Part shown: positions 4,961 to 6,626 of the stretch, piece after piece | Layout of the letters: every line of letters starts with the position of its first letter | How positions within the stretch are numbered: position 1 is the first letter of the stretch | NCBI GenBank assembly: GCA_034408875.1 | Contig: JAWXCJ010000347.1 | Coordinates: forward strand, 1 to 6,626 | Direction: 5' to 3' | Length of the DNA: 6,626 nt | DNA from: JANNHK01 sp034408875 | Lineage (GTDB): Bacteria > Actinomycetota > Acidimicrobiia > IMCC26256 > PALSA-610 | Made by a program: the position numbers and the translations under genes | The notes under the pieces: model-generated | Seen by the model: the letters and a program-made list of their open reading frames with translations, nothing else | Told to the model about the DNA's origin: nothing | The model's database searches: none

Positions 4961-6616
4961 CTAGGGCCCCGCGATCGTCACGATCGGTCCGGCCAGCGTC
5001 AACGAACCGGCCGACCCGAAGAACACGGCGTCGCCGAAGCTGAAGATGCCACCGTCGCGCGCTGCCATCCAGTAGCCGTCGTCGGTTGCCGACGACAAGA
5101 TGCCCACCACCGGGGCGTTGAGTCGCGACGCACCCATCGACCCGTGGAATCCGGCGGCACCGAAGGCGAACACACCGCCGTCGGAGGCAACGAGCCAGTA
5201 GCCGTCGCCGAGCGACGTCGCGGCCATCCCGACGATGGGCTGGTTGAGGGTGAGCGCGCCGGTCGATCCGAAGAACACGGCGTCGCCGAAGCTGAAGATG
5301 CCGCCGTCGCCGGCTACGAGCCAATAGCCGTCGCCCGAAGGCGTCGATGCGATGCCGACGATCGGCTTATTGAGGCGAGCGCCGCCCATCGAACCGAGGA
5401 AGTCGGCGTCGCCGGCCGTGAACACGCCGCCGTCGCGGGCCGCGAGCCAATAGCCGTCGTCCGAAGGCGTCGATGCGATGCCGACGATCGGCTGGTTCAG
5501 CGAGATCGCGGCTCCCACGTTGATGTCGGCGGCGTCGCCGTGCTCGAACACCGTGCCGTCGCTCGTCGCGAGCCAGTAGCCGGCACCGGTTTCGGTCGGT
5601 GCCAAGCCGACGAACGCAGCGGCCGGGTACTGCGAAGGGTTCGATCCGTGGAAGCCGGCGCCACCAAATGCGAAGACGCCGCCTTCGGCACCGCCAAGCC
5701 AGTAGCCGTCGCCGTCGCGCACCGTGATCGGGACGACCGAGTTGACGGTGAGGCCCCACACTTCGTGGATGTCATTGAGCCCGCCCGTACCGGAGGCGAA
5801 GCCGAACTTGAAGGTCGACGCCGCGAGCAGTGCAGTCGGTGCCGCGGTCTCGACGACCGGCGACGTGCTGCCGTCGTAGTACACCTTGACCATGCGGCTC
5901 GCGACGGACGCGTCGTCGATCACGATACGCACGCTGCGCGCGACGCGAGTGGAACCGGCGTCGCGGAGCGTCAGCGCGCCGCTCTGGGCGAGATAGCAGT
6001 ATCCGGCCAAGCCGGAACCCGGGCCGCGCAGGGTGATGCGGTTGGCCGCCTGGCCCGGGGCCGCGGTACAGCCGGTGCCGTCGGTCGCCGTGCCCGAGAA
6101 GTTGCCGTGGGCGTCGATGCCGACGCCGAGCAAGCCGTTCGTGACGCCGGGGGTGGACGCGTTCGGGGCGTAGCCGAGCGAGCCGCCGAGTCCGCCGGGG
6201 GCCGTGAGATCGGTGGCGCCGTCGACGAGGAAGAACGCGATGCCGTCGGCGCCGTTGCCGCCGTACTGCGCCTGGTTGAAGGTGATGTCGAGCCCACCCG
6301 CAGTCGTGATTGCCCGGTTGTAGAGCGTGTACCCGGCCCGGTTGTTCACGGCGGGTGTCAGGCGAAGTGTTCCGGAGCCGGCGGCGTCGATAGCGGTGGT
6401 TTCGCAGCCCGGCACGGGTGTCTGCGTGGTGTTGGTGCCGGCGGTCAAACACGGCGTGAAGCTCGTCCCGCCCGCGTTCCACTCGGCCGGAACCGTGAGG
6501 TTGGTTCCCCTGAACGTCTCGGTGAGCAGGTTGCCGGCGCTTCCCGCCGGGACGGCCGCGGCGCCGACCAGGCCCAACACGACGAAGAAGGGAGAGAGCG
6601 CGCGAAGGTTGAACAT
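4961..6616 (-). CDS. Secreted L-type-lectin-like protein with six 42-residue propeller-like repeats
   Basis: This 551-residue protein is exported. Residues 1-27 form a signal peptide: one arginine (R5), the hydrophobic run FFVVLGLVGAAAV, and a likely cut after GSA. Residues ~30-295 resemble an L-type (legume-type) lectin fold, with GADGIAFFLVDG (122-133), GGSLGYAP (144-151) and GVGIDAHGNF (164-173). The last could supply the Asp/Asn metal ligands of sugar-binding lectins. Four cysteines (56, 71, 183, 207) lie in this part and may form disulfides. Residues 301-551 are six repeats of type DGYWLVASDGGVFAFGDA, predicted beta-propeller blades. No sortase signal or C-terminal membrane helix is present, so it is released or held non-covalently. 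Its likely role is binding glycans or surfaces; no enzymatic motif is visible. The ATG at 6616 gives a good signal peptide, but only 10 bases upstream are in the window, so promoter and ribosome site cannot be judged. The synthetase follows after 10 bases, possibly co-transcribed. Confidence 0.85.
   Translation of the reverse strand: MFNLRALSPFFVVLGLVGAAAVPAGSAGNLLTETFRGTNLTVPAEWNAGGTSFTPCLTAGTNTTQTPVPGCETTAIDAAGSGTLRLTPAVNNRAGYTLYNRAITTAGGLDITFNQAQYGGNGADGIAFFLVDGATDLTAPGGLGGSLGYAPNASTPGVTNGLLGVGIDAHGNFSGTATDGTGCTAAPGQAANRITLRGPGSGLAGYCYLAQSGALTLRDAGSTRVARSVRIVIDDASVASRMVKVYYDGSTSPVVETAAPTALLAASTFKFGFASGTGGLNDIHEVWGLTVNSVVPITVRDGDGYWLGGAEGGVFAFGGAGFHGSNPSQYPAAAFVGLAPTETGAGYWLATSDGTVFEHGDAADINVGAAISLNQPIVGIASTPSDDGYWLAARDGGVFTAGDADFLGSMGGARLNKPIVGIASTPSGDGYWLVAGDGGIFSFGDAVFFGSTGALTLNQPIVGMAATSLGDGYWLVASDGGVFAFGAAGFHGSMGASRLNAPVVGILSSATDDGYWMAARDGGIFSFGDAVFFGSAGSLTLAGPIVTIAGP
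4964..5716 (-). repeat. Six tandem 126-bp coding repeats (42-residue propeller-like units)
   Basis: The tryptophan of the GYW motif falls at residues 306, 348, 390, 432, 474 and 516, an exact 42-residue spacing with no insertion or deletion. A typical unit has GYWLVA, a DGG turn, VFAFGDA, FxGS, then LNxPIVGIA. Units 4 and 6 share an identical 35-base stretch (5016-5050 and 5268-5302). Units 2/3 and 3/4 share a 51-base stretch with one mismatch (5317-5367 and 5443-5493). Unit 2 has lost the FxGS strand sequence, and unit 1 has a divergent loop. The unit number suggests one closed six-bladed beta-propeller, which is an inference. Confidence 0.85.
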
Positions 6617-6626
6617 GCAGGTCCGA

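Noticed and set aside
2734..5043. A 769-codon open frame on the plus strand running opposite TetR, the synthetase and part of the lectin gene
   Set aside because: Its product is Arg/Gly/Asp/His-rich with no recognisable domain. Long antisense frames are expected in GC-rich coding DNA, and the minus-strand genes have full family motifs across the same bases.

Overview
This is a GC-rich window in which every credible gene lies on the minus strand, so it reads from right (6616) to left (1). Actinomycetota-like features are GTG starts, overlapping genes, a promoter that looks leaderless, and a secreted protein built on the 'DGYWLVASDGGVFAFGDA' repeat. That repeat is common in Acidimicrobiia-type actinobacteria, so Acidimicrobiia is my best guess. 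No rRNA or marker gene is present to prove it.

Layout in the direction of transcription: (1) 6616-4961, a secreted or cell-surface protein with a signal peptide, an L-type-lectin-like domain and six 42-residue repeats, probably a six-bladed beta-propeller. (2) 4950-3520, an acyl-CoA synthetase of the AMP-forming superfamily whose usual A10 catalytic lysine is a glutamine. (3) About 3519-3465, a compact promoter/operator: a -35/-10 pair with 17 bp spacing and two near-identical GGAAC-N-GT-N-TTCT boxes exactly 21 bp apart. (4) 3483-2824, a TetR-family repressor that probably starts on a GTG at or next to the transcription start. (5) 2834-2256, 2263-2006, 2009-858 and 861-1, the gamma, delta (2x[4Fe-4S] ferredoxin), alpha and beta subunits of a 2-oxoacid:ferredoxin oxidoreductase closest to the VOR/KOR type. 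The beta gene runs off the left edge of the window.

The TetR gene and the four oxidoreductase genes overlap one another by 4-11 bases, so they are almost certainly one translationally coupled operon, likely autoregulated by the TetR protein through the operator pair. The oxidoreductase is complete by motif: the beta subunit has the thiamine-diphosphate motif and four candidate cluster cysteines, delta has two full ferredoxin motifs, alpha has the YPxTP motif and gamma has the GxGGQG motif. It should interconvert a 2-oxoacid plus CoA with an acyl-CoA, CO2 and reduced ferredoxin. The acyl-CoA synthetase just upstream could feed or use the same acyl-CoA pool, but the substrate cannot be read from sequence. 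The lectin-propeller gene ends 10 bases before the synthetase start and has no obvious metabolic link to it.

There is no gene-free stretch above 300 bases. I see no tRNA, rRNA, CRISPR array, insertion sequence or clear terminator. The genes themselves are mostly known families. The points most worth checking are the operator/leaderless promoter, the Lys-to-Gln change in the synthetase, and the indel-free six-repeat lectin-propeller protein.
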